A DNA stretch of 64,000 nt from Salinispirillum marinum (lineage in GTDB: Bacteria; Pseudomonadota; Gammaproteobacteria; Pseudomonadales; Natronospirillaceae), in assembly GCF_042651565.1 (NCBI RefSeq), contig NZ_JBHSDF010000003.1. The stretch is one strand, 5' to 3'. The translations under genes were made by a program, and so were the position numbers. Shown here piece by piece: positions 1 through 8,756 of the stretch. A model generated the notes under the pieces. That model was not told where the DNA came from. It worked only from the letters and a program-made list of their open reading frames with translations, and searched no databases. How positions within the stretch are numbered: the first letter of the stretch is position 1; every line of letters starts with the position of its first letter.

Positions 1-1415
1 GTGAAGACGGCGGAGAAACCATTTTCGATCACGCGTTTATCGCCGCCCACACCGATGGCATGACAGACTACCTCGATCAAGTGCGCGCCACCACCTGGAC
101 ACACATCGTCGAGCAATCCGGCCTCAACCGAGCGGATTTAACCGCTGCCGCCCAGCGTTATGTGCGTGCCGACCGCGTCATTCTGACCTGGGCAATGGGC
201 ATTACCCAGCATCGGCATTCGGTCGCCACCATCCATGAATTCGTGAATCTGATGTTGCTGCGCGGCCAGTTGGGCAAGCGCGGTGCGGGCCTGTGCCCCG
301 TGCGCGGACACAGCAATGTGCAGGGTGATCGCACCATGGGCATTAACGAACGCCCGGCAGAAGCGTTCTTGGCGGCGCTGGACGCACGTTTCGGCATCTC
401 GACCCCGCGCGCACCGGGGCATGCTACCGTAGCCGCGATTCAAGCTATGCTGCGCGGCGACGCCAAGGTATTTATCGGCCTCGGCGGGAACTTTGCCGCT
501 GCTACTCCCGACACGACCCTAACCGCGCAGGCGCTCCAACAGTGTGATTTAACGGTACACATCAGTACCAAACTCAACCGTTCCCATGTCACGCCCGGTA
601 AGCAGGCGTTGATCTTGCCGTGCTTGGGCCGCACCGACATTGATCGACAGAATGGGGTGGCGCAGCAGGTTACGGTGGAAGATTCCTTCAGTATGGTGCA
701 CGCATCCGGCGGCGTAGTGACGCCCCCCAGTGAGCACTTACTGTCTGAACCGGCCATTATTGCCGGTATAGCACACGCAACCTTGGGTAACTATCCGATT
801 GACTGGCACGCGATGGTGCAGAACTATGACCGTATCCGCGAGCTCATTGCAGACACCGTACCGGGCTTTAATGACTTCAACCGCCGCTTGCGTCAACCCG
901 GCGGTTTCTATTTGGGCAACAGCGCACGTGAACAACAATGGCGCACGCCCACCGGCAAGGTGATTGTCCACCGCCATACGCTGCCGCAGCATGTATTGTC
1001 GGAACGCGCCACGCACCTGCTGACCGAACGCACCTTGGTGATGCAGACATTACGCTCGCACGATCAATACAACACCACCATTTATGGCATGGATGACCGC
1101 TATCGCGGCATTAAGGGCGCGCGCAAGGTGGTGTTTATAAACCCCGCCGACATAGAACGGCTGGGGTTCAGTGCAGGCCAGTTGGTGAGCATTCGCTCAC
1201 TGTGGGACGACCATCAAGAGCGCGCCGTGCATGGCTTTACCTTGGTACCCTACGCTATACCACTCGGCAACGTTGCCGCCTACTACCCCGAAACCAACCC
1301 ATTGGTGCCGTTGGACAGCATGGGCGAATTAAGCCATACACCGACGTCCAAAAGCATTGCCGTTGAGTTGATGGCGTATTCCTCGGAACGGATTGCGGCG
1401 GATATACTCCCCTAA
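1..1415 (+). CDS. FdhF/YdeP-like molybdopterin oxidoreductase, C-terminal part
   Basis: The reading frame is open to the left edge (frame starting at base 3) and ends with TAA at 1413, so only about the last 470 residues are seen. The text GGETIFDHAFIAAHTDG followed by a helical segment, then FIGLGGNFAAATPDT and late GARKVVFINPADIERLGF, matches the molybdopterin and MopB/dinucleotide-binding C-terminal domains of the 'oxidoreductase alpha (molybdopterin) subunit' family that includes E. coli YdeP. These are formate-dehydrogenase-H-like proteins, usually about 750 residues, of uncertain substrate. The N-terminal iron-sulfur and active-site part is outside the window, so activity cannot be judged. 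Its stop codon overlaps the stop of the convergent solute-binding gene (1412-1415). Confidence 0.85.
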   Translation, partial: EDGGETIFDHAFIAAHTDGMTDYLDQVRATTWTHIVEQSGLNRADLTAAAQRYVRADRVILTWAMGITQHRHSVATIHEFVNLMLLRGQLGKRGAGLCPVRGHSNVQGDRTMGINERPAEAFLAALDARFGISTPRAPGHATVAAIQAMLRGDAKVFIGLGGNFAAATPDTTLTAQALQQCDLTVHISTKLNRSHVTPGKQALILPCLGRTDIDRQNGVAQQVTVEDSFSMVHASGGVVTPPSEHLLSEPAIIAGIAHATLGNYPIDWHAMVQNYDRIRELIADTVPGFNDFNRRLRQPGGFYLGNSAREQQWRTPTGKVIVHRHTLPQHVLSERATHLLTERTLVMQTLRSHDQYNTTIYGMDDRYRGIKGARKVVFINPADIERLGFSAGQLVSIRSLWDDHQERAVHGFTLVPYAIPLGNVAAYYPETNPLVPLDSMGELSHTPTSKSIAVELMAYSSERIAADILP

Positions 1416-2179
1416 CGAAGCTCATACTCCCCACGATGAAAAGCTTCGAAATACGCATCATAGCGCCCATCCGCGCGATAACGCGCCAAGCCTTCATTGA
1501 ATATCGCCAGCAATTCAGCGCTTTCCGGCGCTTGCTTGGGCAGCAGTAAAAAGCTTTGATTCACCAGTACGGGTTGTTCGTGGTGTGTAACTCTTGCGGC
1601 TTCTTCAGGGCTTAAATCACGGCGTAACGCGTAGTAACCAACGCTGACTTCTTGCGGGTAAACATCAATGCGGGCGGAAAGCAATTTGAGGAAGTTGAAG
1701 CGGTCGTCGTGCACGCGTTCCATCATAAACACCTCATCCGCCAGCGCGGCATCAAAACCTGGCCCGTAGCTGTAACCGAGGATACCGCCCACATTCAACC
1801 CAGCCAGATCGGTGAACACCGTCCAGTCAAAATCATCATCCTGACGATGAAAAAATACAAAGGTTTCATTCAACACCGGGGAGCTGTACCAGAAATCCGC
1901 ATGGCGGTCGGGCGCATCCATCCACACGGCAGTGGCGTCGTATTGCGCCAGTGCCGTTTCTTGGTACACCCTCGCCCAAGGGCGGTAGACATAGGTTACG
2001 GTTATTCCGGCATCGGCAAAGATGTCGCTGATCAAGTGCGCAATAAAGCCGTTGTGCTTTTGGTCTTCCGTAATGAAGGGTGGCCAGCCACCCGATGAAA
2101 TCGTGATCTCACGGGCATGCGCCGTGAATCCGTTCAGCAGACACAACGCCAGCAACATCATGACGCAGCGCTTGTTCAT
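1412..2179 (-). CDS. solitary periplasmic solute-binding protein (SBP_bac_3 type)
   Basis: 255 residues. It starts with a signal peptide of about 22 residues ending TAHA, followed by EITISSGGWPPFITEDQ and the two-lobed binding-protein pattern (GLNVGGILGYSYGPGF in the second lobe). The family binds amino acids or related small polar ligands for ABC importers or for sensor proteins. No permease or ATPase gene is beside it, so its partner is elsewhere or it acts as a free sensor ligand carrier. Start chosen at 2179 because GAGGTAAACCT lies directly before the ATG. It lies 41 nt downstream of the channel gene on the same strand and may be co-transcribed with it. A second solitary protein of the same family lies at 13033-13812. 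Confidence 0.85.
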   Translation of the reverse strand: MNKRCVMMLLALCLLNGFTAHAREITISSGGWPPFITEDQKHNGFIAHLISDIFADAGITVTYVYRPWARVYQETALAQYDATAVWMDAPDRHADFWYSSPVLNETFVFFHRQDDDFDWTVFTDLAGLNVGGILGYSYGPGFDAALADEVFMMERVHDDRFNFLKLLSARIDVYPQEVSVGYYALRRDLSPEEAARVTHHEQPVLVNQSFLLLPKQAPESAELLAIFNEGLARYRADGRYDAYFEAFHRGEYELR

Positions 2180-2220
2180 AGGTTTACCTCTTTGCCAAAC
2201 TTCTTCAGAGTATAGTCAAT

Positions 2221-4149
2221 TTATACGCTGCTGTAGTGAATCACAATCAAGCGGTCACGCGGTGCTAGAACCCACTCTGTCGATGCACTGAGGTTCATGT
2301 CCACGGTAGCCGGCTGATCGGCCTCGCGCTCATGAAACACCCCCAACAGCACATCGCCTTGCTGCCACAAGACATCAGCCATGGCGCGGGTGGGCACGGT
2401 ACGGCCCAGCCATTCCTTCGGCACTGAGCGAAACTGTACGTCGGGCCCACCTACAGTGAAGAGTTCGTCGTATACCAACTTTAGTTCCCGCCGCAGCGCG
2501 ACTTGCGCCAGTAGATGACTCACCAAAATTGGGCTTAGAATTACTTCGCTGTCGTTGTGCACCATCAACGCTTCGTTGTAGGCATCATTCAGTTCGAGAA
2601 TGATGGGCGGGTGGCGCGGTTGATCGGACAGTATATTTTCCAGGCAAAGATAACCCACCATGGTGCGCGCATCGGCCTCCGCCCCGGACTGCACCCGGTC
2701 ACTGCCCAAGAGGAGAATGCGGTCATACCGCGCGGGTTCTAGAGGCCGCAAGGCGGATTCTAACGTATAGTCTGCGTGCAACTGTCGACACAGCACCCGG
2801 TTTTGTCCCGCCAGGGTTTCTTGTAGCGCATCTTCGCGGGCCGCAATGCTCATGGTGGACACCACATCCACCGCGAAGCCTTCATGTTCGTAGGTCACTA
2901 GTTCGCGCAGAAACATCGGAATTTTCCGGTTCCAGCCCAAAATCAATAAGCGTTGTTGATACGGCAGTTTTTCCGGTGCGACCGCCTGACCTATTGCTGC
3001 GGGTGGTGCATTGGGCTTGCTCGGTTCGGTGTCCGTGTAATCACCCGCCAACAACACGACATGATCGGCTTCACCCAACCGCTCGTGTTCGGCAATGAGC
3101 AGACGGGCAGCGCCGCCTGGAAGGACGCGCAAAATGCCGCAAAATACCGCCTGTTTGAAACTGCGCCGCAGTTCGGACGGGGCTTTATCGACCAGTTTAG
3201 GAAATTGTCGCACGTAGAGTTTTTGGCCGGGCGACTGCGTCATCAGCTCACGAAACACCATGGAGAGACCCGGTCTTCGCACGGTTTGGGCCAATAAGCG
3301 GCTGACATAGGCATCTCCAGTGATGATTTCCAAATCACCGGGATACGCACGGCGGGCCACACCGGTATGACGTACATCCTGCAGCTCCGCCACCACATAG
3401 GGTAAGGGGCCACCATGCGCCTGACTGCGGATGGACATGAGCGCTTTAACCGTTTCTACATCGGCATTCACCAGGGGTTGCGGGCCTTGAAAAGCGCTGG
3501 GCAAGATCACCGCTGCTGCCGTATTGCACGACGCTCGCACCAAATGTTCAATGTTCATGGGCGAACCGGAGCGCAACACAATGTCGGCCAAACGCGGCGC
3601 AATGACCGCATCGCGGCGCAGGGTATGGTGCTGTTCCACCGTGATGTCATCATCCATGATCACCAAGCGCAAACGCTTTGCCCCATGCAGTTGCAAAAAC
3701 CGTTGCATACGGCCACGGGTACTGACCAACTCGCGTACCAGAGGGATGGTCCGGTTGCTCCACCCCAACACCACCAAGTGATGCTTCATCGAAACTGGCG
3801 TCAGTCCGCGCTCAAGATCACGCCATCGCGCCAACAGCCATTGCGTCATGATGGCCACCAATGTACCCATAAAGAGAACATAGCCTGCAATGGTCAAGAG
3901 CGTCGACACCACCCGTTTCCAGGTGCCGCTATCATCACCCAAATAACCGGGGTCGGTCATGCGCAAGAAGGCCCACCACATGGCTTCACTCAGTCCGCCA
4001 AAGTCACCATCGCGCAGCACCAGCACGCCACCCAGCAGCGACAACGTGGAAATAATCAGCATCACCACGAGTAATTGATAACCAGCGCCCTTGATCAACT
4101 GACGTTCCAGGACATATTTCAAACGGTCGAGCAGTCGTAATGGGTTCAT
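2221..4149 (-). CDS. CASTOR/POLLUX-type cation channel with tandem RCK domains
   Basis: 642 residues. Two membrane segments (about 23-45 and 79-104) flank a pore-like stretch MWWAFLRMTDPGYLGDD (57-73), the place of the filter in CASTOR/POLLUX/DMI1 channels. Two cytoplasmic nucleotide-binding-like RCK modules follow, starting at HLVVLGWSNRTIPLVREL (about 124) and LLILGWNRKIPMFLREL (about 398); the shared LGW-N motif shows the duplication. Plant relatives conduct Ca2+ or K+ at the nuclear envelope; bacterial ones are inner-membrane channels of unproven ion preference. The filter lacks the K+ signature TVGYG. It follows the MFS gene by 38 nt on the same strand. Ion specificity is not inferable here. 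Confidence 0.85.
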   Translation of the reverse strand: MNPLRLLDRLKYVLERQLIKGAGYQLLVVMLIISTLSLLGGVLVLRDGDFGGLSEAMWWAFLRMTDPGYLGDDSGTWKRVVSTLLTIAGYVLFMGTLVAIMTQWLLARWRDLERGLTPVSMKHHLVVLGWSNRTIPLVRELVSTRGRMQRFLQLHGAKRLRLVIMDDDITVEQHHTLRRDAVIAPRLADIVLRSGSPMNIEHLVRASCNTAAAVILPSAFQGPQPLVNADVETVKALMSIRSQAHGGPLPYVVAELQDVRHTGVARRAYPGDLEIITGDAYVSRLLAQTVRRPGLSMVFRELMTQSPGQKLYVRQFPKLVDKAPSELRRSFKQAVFCGILRVLPGGAARLLIAEHERLGEADHVVLLAGDYTDTEPSKPNAPPAAIGQAVAPEKLPYQQRLLILGWNRKIPMFLRELVTYEHEGFAVDVVSTMSIAAREDALQETLAGQNRVLCRQLHADYTLESALRPLEPARYDRILLLGSDRVQSGAEADARTMVGYLCLENILSDQPRHPPIILELNDAYNEALMVHNDSEVILSPILVSHLLAQVALRRELKLVYDELFTVGGPDVQFRSVPKEWLGRTVPTRAMADVLWQQGDVLLGVFHEREADQPATVDMNLSASTEWVLAPRDRLIVIHYSSV

Positions 4150-4187
4150 TTCAGTGGTGACGAATTCCTTGCATGGACGACAGACCG

Positions 4188-5411
4188 TTAAGCCGTCGGA
4201 ATGGGGTTGCGCAGCCGCGCCTGTTCATCGGATTCTTTGATCGGCCAGTGTAAGGCCGCCGCAAGGGCACCCAACACGATGCCGGCCAGCCAAACGCCAT
4301 CATAATTGCCAAAGCGAGCGTAGAGCCAACCGCCCAACCAAATACCCGAAAAGCTGCCTATTTGGTGACTGAGAAAAACAATACCATAGAGCAGCGTCAT
4401 GTACCGAGTGCCAAAAAACGTCGCGACCAGCCCGGTGGTGGGTGGCACTGTCGCCAGCCATAAGAAGCCCATCGCAGCGCTGAAGATAAGGATACTGGGT
4501 AAGGTCACAGGCAACAGCAGGAAGAGCGTAATCGCCACCACCCGACCGGTGTAAATAAAGCTCAAGATCGCCGGTTTCGAACGCTTGCCGCTCATCACAC
4601 CAGCCATATAAGCACCCACGACATTGCACAGACCAATTAAGCTGATGCTCCATGCCCCAATGCGCGCATCAAAACCCAGGTCAACCAAATAGCCGGGCAT
4701 GTGTACGGTGATGAAGGCCACATGAAAGCCGCACACGAAAAACCCCAAAGCCAGCAAGGTATAGGACCGCGCCCCAAATGCCCGCCGCACGATTTGCCAC
4801 AACGAAGCATCAATAGCCGGGCTACTAGTGTCGGATGCGCCACCAAAGCGCGCTAGCGGCAGGGCGAGAATAGCCATTAAAAACGCCGACAAGCTCAACC
4901 ACTGCAGCGCTGAAAACCAGCCTAGACCGGTCACCATTTCACCCATGATAGGCACCACCAAAAACTGTCCAAAGCTGCCCGCTGCCGTGCCCAAACCCAA
5001 GGCCCAGCCGCGTTTCTCAGGAGCCACCGCACGCGCCAAGGCAGGCAGAACAATACCGAAGGCCGTACCGGCAATGCCGGCACCGATGAGTACCCCTGCC
5101 GTGGCCACCATGGTTATCTCCGTCATGGCGTGTGCCATGCCCCACATGCCCGCGGCATAACACACCACGCCGCCTAACAGCACGCGCAAATTACCGAAGC
5201 GGTCAGCCAGACCACCGGCAAACACCGCCATGATGCCCCACGCAAGATTCTGTACCGCCAGCGCGAACGCCAACACGTCTCGCCCCCAACCCCGCGCGTC
5301 TGAGATGGGCTGCAGGAATAGACCGAAGCCCGCCCGATAGCCGAAAGACAACATTAATAATAAACAAGCCGATATTAAGACGGGCAAGACAGGCATTAGG
5401 CGCGTGTTCAT
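4188..5411 (-). CDS. MFS transporter, 12-TM (OFA/monocarboxylate-like)
   Basis: About 407 residues with twelve predicted membrane helices and the loop 2-3 motif GGLADRFGNLRVLL typical of the major facilitator superfamily. The N-terminal text GYRAGFGLFLQPISDARGWGRDVLAFALA resembles the oxalate/formate-antiporter and monocarboxylate branch. Substrate is unknown. Start placed at 5411 rather than the longer 5432 because GGAG sits 8 nt before that ATG. It is divergent from the diguanylate cyclase gene and likely heads a leftward unit with the channel and the binding protein. Confidence 0.85.
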   Translation of the reverse strand: MNTRLMPVLPVLISACLLLMLSFGYRAGFGLFLQPISDARGWGRDVLAFALAVQNLAWGIMAVFAGGLADRFGNLRVLLGGVVCYAAGMWGMAHAMTEITMVATAGVLIGAGIAGTAFGIVLPALARAVAPEKRGWALGLGTAAGSFGQFLVVPIMGEMVTGLGWFSALQWLSLSAFLMAILALPLARFGGASDTSSPAIDASLWQIVRRAFGARSYTLLALGFFVCGFHVAFITVHMPGYLVDLGFDARIGAWSISLIGLCNVVGAYMAGVMSGKRSKPAILSFIYTGRVVAITLFLLLPVTLPSILIFSAAMGFLWLATVPPTTGLVATFFGTRYMTLLYGIVFLSHQIGSFSGIWLGGWLYARFGNYDGVWLAGIVLGALAAALHWPIKESDEQARLRNPIPTA

Positions 5412-5535
5412 CGATACATCTCCATGGGTCATGCCGCATCATAGATAATAACGGCTGACGGAGAAAGATTGACAGTTCGTGCAACGAGTGCATTTGCAAG
5501 TTAACGGAGTTCAGCTACAGTACAGGTATCGGATT

Positions 5536-5553
5536 AATTAGCCTGAACTAATT
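5536..5553. promoter_or_regulatory. inverted repeat in divergent MFS/GGDEF promoter region
   Basis: AATTAG and CTAATT arms are separated by six bases within an AT-rich stretch between the divergent MFS and diguanylate cyclase genes. It could be an operator shared by both promoters. A run of T follows the right arm, so a weak hairpin in an untranslated leader is the alternative. Confidence 0.35.
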
Positions 5554-5621
5554 TTTAAGCAGTATTGTCGCGCTTTGATGCTTAACCCCATTGAATGTGG
5601 CAAATATCTGGAGATTTCACT

Positions 5622-6722
5622 TTGACCTACAAGGACCGTCGTCGTCACCTGAAGTTTCGCCAACTGCACCAATGGTTGTTTGGCGACCGCACCTCCGCGT
5701 TTGCCCAGCAACAGATTTCGCTATTGGTCACGGCTTTTGCGTTCCTCATCATGGCCGCTGCGTTCAACTTATGGATGGGTGTATCACACCCGGCGTTGGC
5801 ATGGATCTATTTTGCCTTAGCCCCGGCCGTAGCCTGGTTATGGTGGTGGGCGCGCTGGCGTTCGGCGTCGGCCCCGGCATCGCTGATTTTGTTGCTGGCA
5901 CTGGTGTTGATCGTGCTCCCGGCCACTTGGTTTCTGAACGGCGGTTCGCAAGGTCCGACGTTAATTTTCTTCTTGGTGGTGCTGTCATTTACCGTCGGTA
6001 TCATTCGCAGCCATATTCCCGGCTGGCGCACCGCCATGGCGTTCTTGTTGTTCTCGCCCGTCGTCTTGCTGGTACTGGAATGGTATTGGCCGGAGTGGGT
6101 GTACCCCTACATCCGTGAAGCGGATCGGCTGACCGATTTGATCATCAGTTATGTCTCTTGCGCGTTATTGATCAGCATTGTGATCATCGGTCATGTCCGA
6201 CGCTTCAATCAGGAAATTGAAAAAGCACAGACATTGACCCACCAACTGCGCGAACTGGCGCAACGCGACAGCCTGACAGGGTTATTGAACCACGCCAGCA
6301 TTCATAAAGAAGCGATGAACCTGCTGCACCATGAGCAGCCGTTTTGTTTGATGATGCTTGATATTGATGAATTCAAACGCGTGAATGATACCCATGGCCA
6401 TCTTTATGGCGACGATGTCTTGCGCCAGCTATCGTTAGCCATGCAAACCGTGGCGACTGAACACCATGCGCATCCGGGACGTTTCGGTGGCGAAGAATTT
6501 ATGATCATCGTCCCGGGCGTATTATCCAACGCGCAGCAACTGGATGATGCCTTACGTGCACAGGTAGCCGCCCTCGACTTGCCAAAAGGACCCATCACCT
6601 ACAGTGCGGGCATTGCCCAGTGGCAAGCCGGTGAACACCTAAACAGCCTGATTCAGCGTGCCGACCAAGCCCTTTATAACGCGAAGGACTTGGGTCGACA
6701 GCGGACGAGCATCAGTCCTTAA
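5622..6722 (+). CDS. membrane-anchored diguanylate cyclase (GGDEF)
   Basis: About 366 residues: roughly six membrane helices (about 33-190), a short coiled linker, then a complete GGDEF domain with DSLTGLLNH, LDIDEFKRVND and the active loop RFGGEEF (GGEEF near 289-293). It should make cyclic di-GMP. The position five residues before GGEEF, where the inhibitory RxxD I-site normally lies, reads EHHA, so product inhibition by that site is unlikely. I prefer the TTG at 5622, which has GGAG 8 nt upstream, over the ATG at 5595, which has no ribosome site. The membrane part is of the MASE/7TMR sort but I cannot name it. Confidence 0.9.
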   Translation: MTYKDRRRHLKFRQLHQWLFGDRTSAFAQQQISLLVTAFAFLIMAAAFNLWMGVSHPALAWIYFALAPAVAWLWWWARWRSASAPASLILLLALVLIVLPATWFLNGGSQGPTLIFFLVVLSFTVGIIRSHIPGWRTAMAFLLFSPVVLLVLEWYWPEWVYPYIREADRLTDLIISYVSCALLISIVIIGHVRRFNQEIEKAQTLTHQLRELAQRDSLTGLLNHASIHKEAMNLLHHEQPFCLMMLDIDEFKRVNDTHGHLYGDDVLRQLSLAMQTVATEHHAHPGRFGGEEFMIIVPGVLSNAQQLDDALRAQVAALDLPKGPITYSAGIAQWQAGEHLNSLIQRADQALYNAKDLGRQRTSISP

Positions 6723-6758
6723 AATGCATCATCGAGGCCAGCATTTAGCGCGTTGGCA

Positions 6759-7682
6759 TCAAATTGGCGACACCTCCATAAAGTTCATCACCTCGTCCTG
6801 CAACCAATTCTTGAAGGCTAGTGCACGAGGATTTTCAGCCTCCGACGGATGAGATACGAGATAATACGCATACTCATGGCTGCGCCAAGGGGCTATGGCC
6901 TGTAGTTTTCGTGCCGCCAACAGATGGCTAGCAATGGAGTAGCGGCCCAAACACAACCCAAGACCTTCCACACAGGCCGCTAAAACAAGGCTGCTGTCAG
7001 AAAACTGCAGGGGGCTATCGTTGCTCGTACGCCGAATACCCAGTGCCTGAAACCACGGCTGCCATGTATTCCATGGTTCAGAGGCATGAACGCTACTGTC
7101 TTCTAACAATGGTTGTGCTCGCAACAGGCTGATCGGGTGAGTGTCACTTAGGGCGTTCAGACGCTCCGTTGCGCCCAAAATTGAGATCCGGTCGGTCATC
7201 AATGGTTCCACATACAGATTGGGGTAGCGTCCCGTACCAAACCGAATACCAACGTCTGCTTGATGATCCCGAAAGTTCATGAGCTGGCTCTCGCCCCGCA
7301 GCACAAGCAACAACCCCGGATGGCGGGCGCGCAGACTGACCAGCCTAGGCAGCAACCAGTGCTGCAAGAAAGAATGCGGAGCCGACACGGTGAGTGGCCC
7401 ATCAATGCTCTGGTCATTCAACGCCAATGTCGCTTGTTCGATCTGCGTAAAAATATCAGATAGGCGTTCATAATAACGCCGACCGGCGTCGGTGAGGGTT
7501 ACACCACGCGGCTGACGATCAAACAGCGCTACGCCCAAACGGTCTTCAAGTGATTTGATACGATGACTAATGGCGGCCGATGTTAGGCTTAACTCGTCCG
7601 CTGCTGCGGCAAAACTACCAAGGCGAGCAGCGACCTCGAAGGCCCGCAGTGAATTCAATGGCGGAAGTCTGTTTGGGATCAT
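6759..7682 (-). CDS. LysR-family regulator (GcvA-like)
   Basis: About 307 residues from the ATG at 7682. N-terminal winged HTH (LNSLRAFEVAARLGSFAAAADELSLTSAAISHRIKSLEDRLG region, residues 9-55) is followed by a LysR effector domain ending near FKNWLQDE. The NRLPPLNSLRAFEVAAR opening is typical of the GcvA subgroup. A longer frame to 7754 exists, but its first 24 residues look like untranslated leader. It is divergent from the PhzF-family gene, the usual arrangement of a LysR regulator and its target, with a palindrome at 7724-7734 between them. Confidence 0.9.
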   Translation of the reverse strand: MIPNRLPPLNSLRAFEVAARLGSFAAAADELSLTSAAISHRIKSLEDRLGVALFDRQPRGVTLTDAGRRYYERLSDIFTQIEQATLALNDQSIDGPLTVSAPHSFLQHWLLPRLVSLRARHPGLLLVLRGESQLMNFRDHQADVGIRFGTGRYPNLYVEPLMTDRISILGATERLNALSDTHPISLLRAQPLLEDSSVHASEPWNTWQPWFQALGIRRTSNDSPLQFSDSSLVLAACVEGLGLCLGRYSIASHLLAARKLQAIAPWRSHEYAYYLVSHPSEAENPRALAFKNWLQDEVMNFMEVSPI

Positions 7683-7723
7683 GAACACCTTCATCGCGGC
7701 TCGATAAAGGCTAAATTTTACTA

Positions 7724-7734
7724 ATGCTAAGCAT
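7724..7734. promoter_or_regulatory. candidate LysR operator
   Basis: ATGCTAAGCAT is a perfect 5+1+5 palindrome located 42 nt upstream of the LysR start and about 80 nt before the PhzF-family start. LysR regulators bind short dyads between divergent genes, so autoregulation and target control through this site are plausible. Confidence 0.4.
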
Positions 7735-7815
7735 AAGAAAATAGCAGTTTTCATTAATTATTTTGATGCCAATATAATGTCTCCATGCAACATTAGCCAA
7801 AAGAGAGAACATATT

Positions 7816-8652
7816 ATGCAAGGCCAACTCTATCGACTCGCCGCTTTCTCATCTGACCCCGCAGGCGGCAACCCAGCAGGTGTCTGGATTGGCGATGAAC
7901 TGCCCGCACCAGAAGACATGCAACGCATAGCCACCGAGGTCGGTTATTCGGAAACCGCCTTTATCGCCCCAACCACGGGTGAACACAGAACCATTCGTTA
8001 CTACAGCCCCTTAGCCGAAGTGAGCTTTTGCGGCCATGCAACCGTTGCCAGTGCTGTTGTGCTGGGCCGTTTGAGTGGCACGGGCAGCTATCAATTAAAC
8101 ACTGCGGTTGGTCTTGTGCCGGTGCGTGTTGACGATTCAAAAGGTGAGTTGCAAGCGACTCTAACTTCAGTCGCGCCAGAACAGAAACCGGCCCCATCTA
8201 CCTTGGTGAACGAGGTTCTTAACCTGCTGCAATGGTCGCCCGAGGAACTGAACGAGACAATTCCTCCTGCGTTGGCTTACGGCGGCGCTTGGCACTTGAT
8301 ATTGGCGACTGGTTCACTGATTCGTCTTGATCAACTGACCTATGACTTCGACCGGCTGAAAGCGTTAATGCTGCGTGAGGGATTAACCACGATACAGCTC
8401 GTTTACCGCGAGTCGGACGAAGTGTTTCACGCTCGCAACGCCTTTCCCGTCGGTGGTGTGGTGGAGGACCCGGCTACGGGCGCCGCCGCTGCCGCGCTGG
8501 GCGGCTACTTACGGGCGGCCGATCTGATTCCTGTGCCCAGCCAATTTCTGATTCATCAAGGTGCGCAGATGGGCCGCCCTAGCCTTTTGCACATTGACGT
8601 GCCAGAGCTCGGCGGCATTCGGGTGTCTGGAACGGCGGTGGATATTGTGTAG
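7816..8652 (+). CDS. PhzF-family isomerase/epimerase-like protein
   Basis: About 278 residues. The diaminopimelate-epimerase-like fold of the PhzF family is shown by GGNPAGVW, YSETAFI (with the catalytic Glu near 46), FCGHATVASA and EDPATGAAAAALGGY. PhzF itself isomerises a phenazine precursor, but most family members have unknown substrates. No phenazine genes are nearby, so a phenazine role should not be assumed. Start at 7816 has AAGAGAG 8 nt upstream; the longer frame from 7777 lacks a site. Likely controlled by the divergent LysR protein. Confidence 0.9.
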   Translation: MQGQLYRLAAFSSDPAGGNPAGVWIGDELPAPEDMQRIATEVGYSETAFIAPTTGEHRTIRYYSPLAEVSFCGHATVASAVVLGRLSGTGSYQLNTAVGLVPVRVDDSKGELQATLTSVAPEQKPAPSTLVNEVLNLLQWSPEELNETIPPALAYGGAWHLILATGSLIRLDQLTYDFDRLKALMLREGLTTIQLVYRESDEVFHARNAFPVGGVVEDPATGAAAAALGGYLRAADLIPVPSQFLIHQGAQMGRPSLLHIDVPELGGIRVSGTAVDIV

Positions 8653-8756
8653 ATGGTGTCACGTCGCGACTGCACCAATCAAAACTTCCTTGGAGGAATC
8701 TTGAGGAAATGTGCAAACCTCTGGAACGAAGCGGATCTTTGCTGTCCGCATTACGT

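Noticed and set aside
7816..8652. phenazine biosynthesis gene
   Set aside because: PhzF-family membership alone; no other phz genes are in the region.
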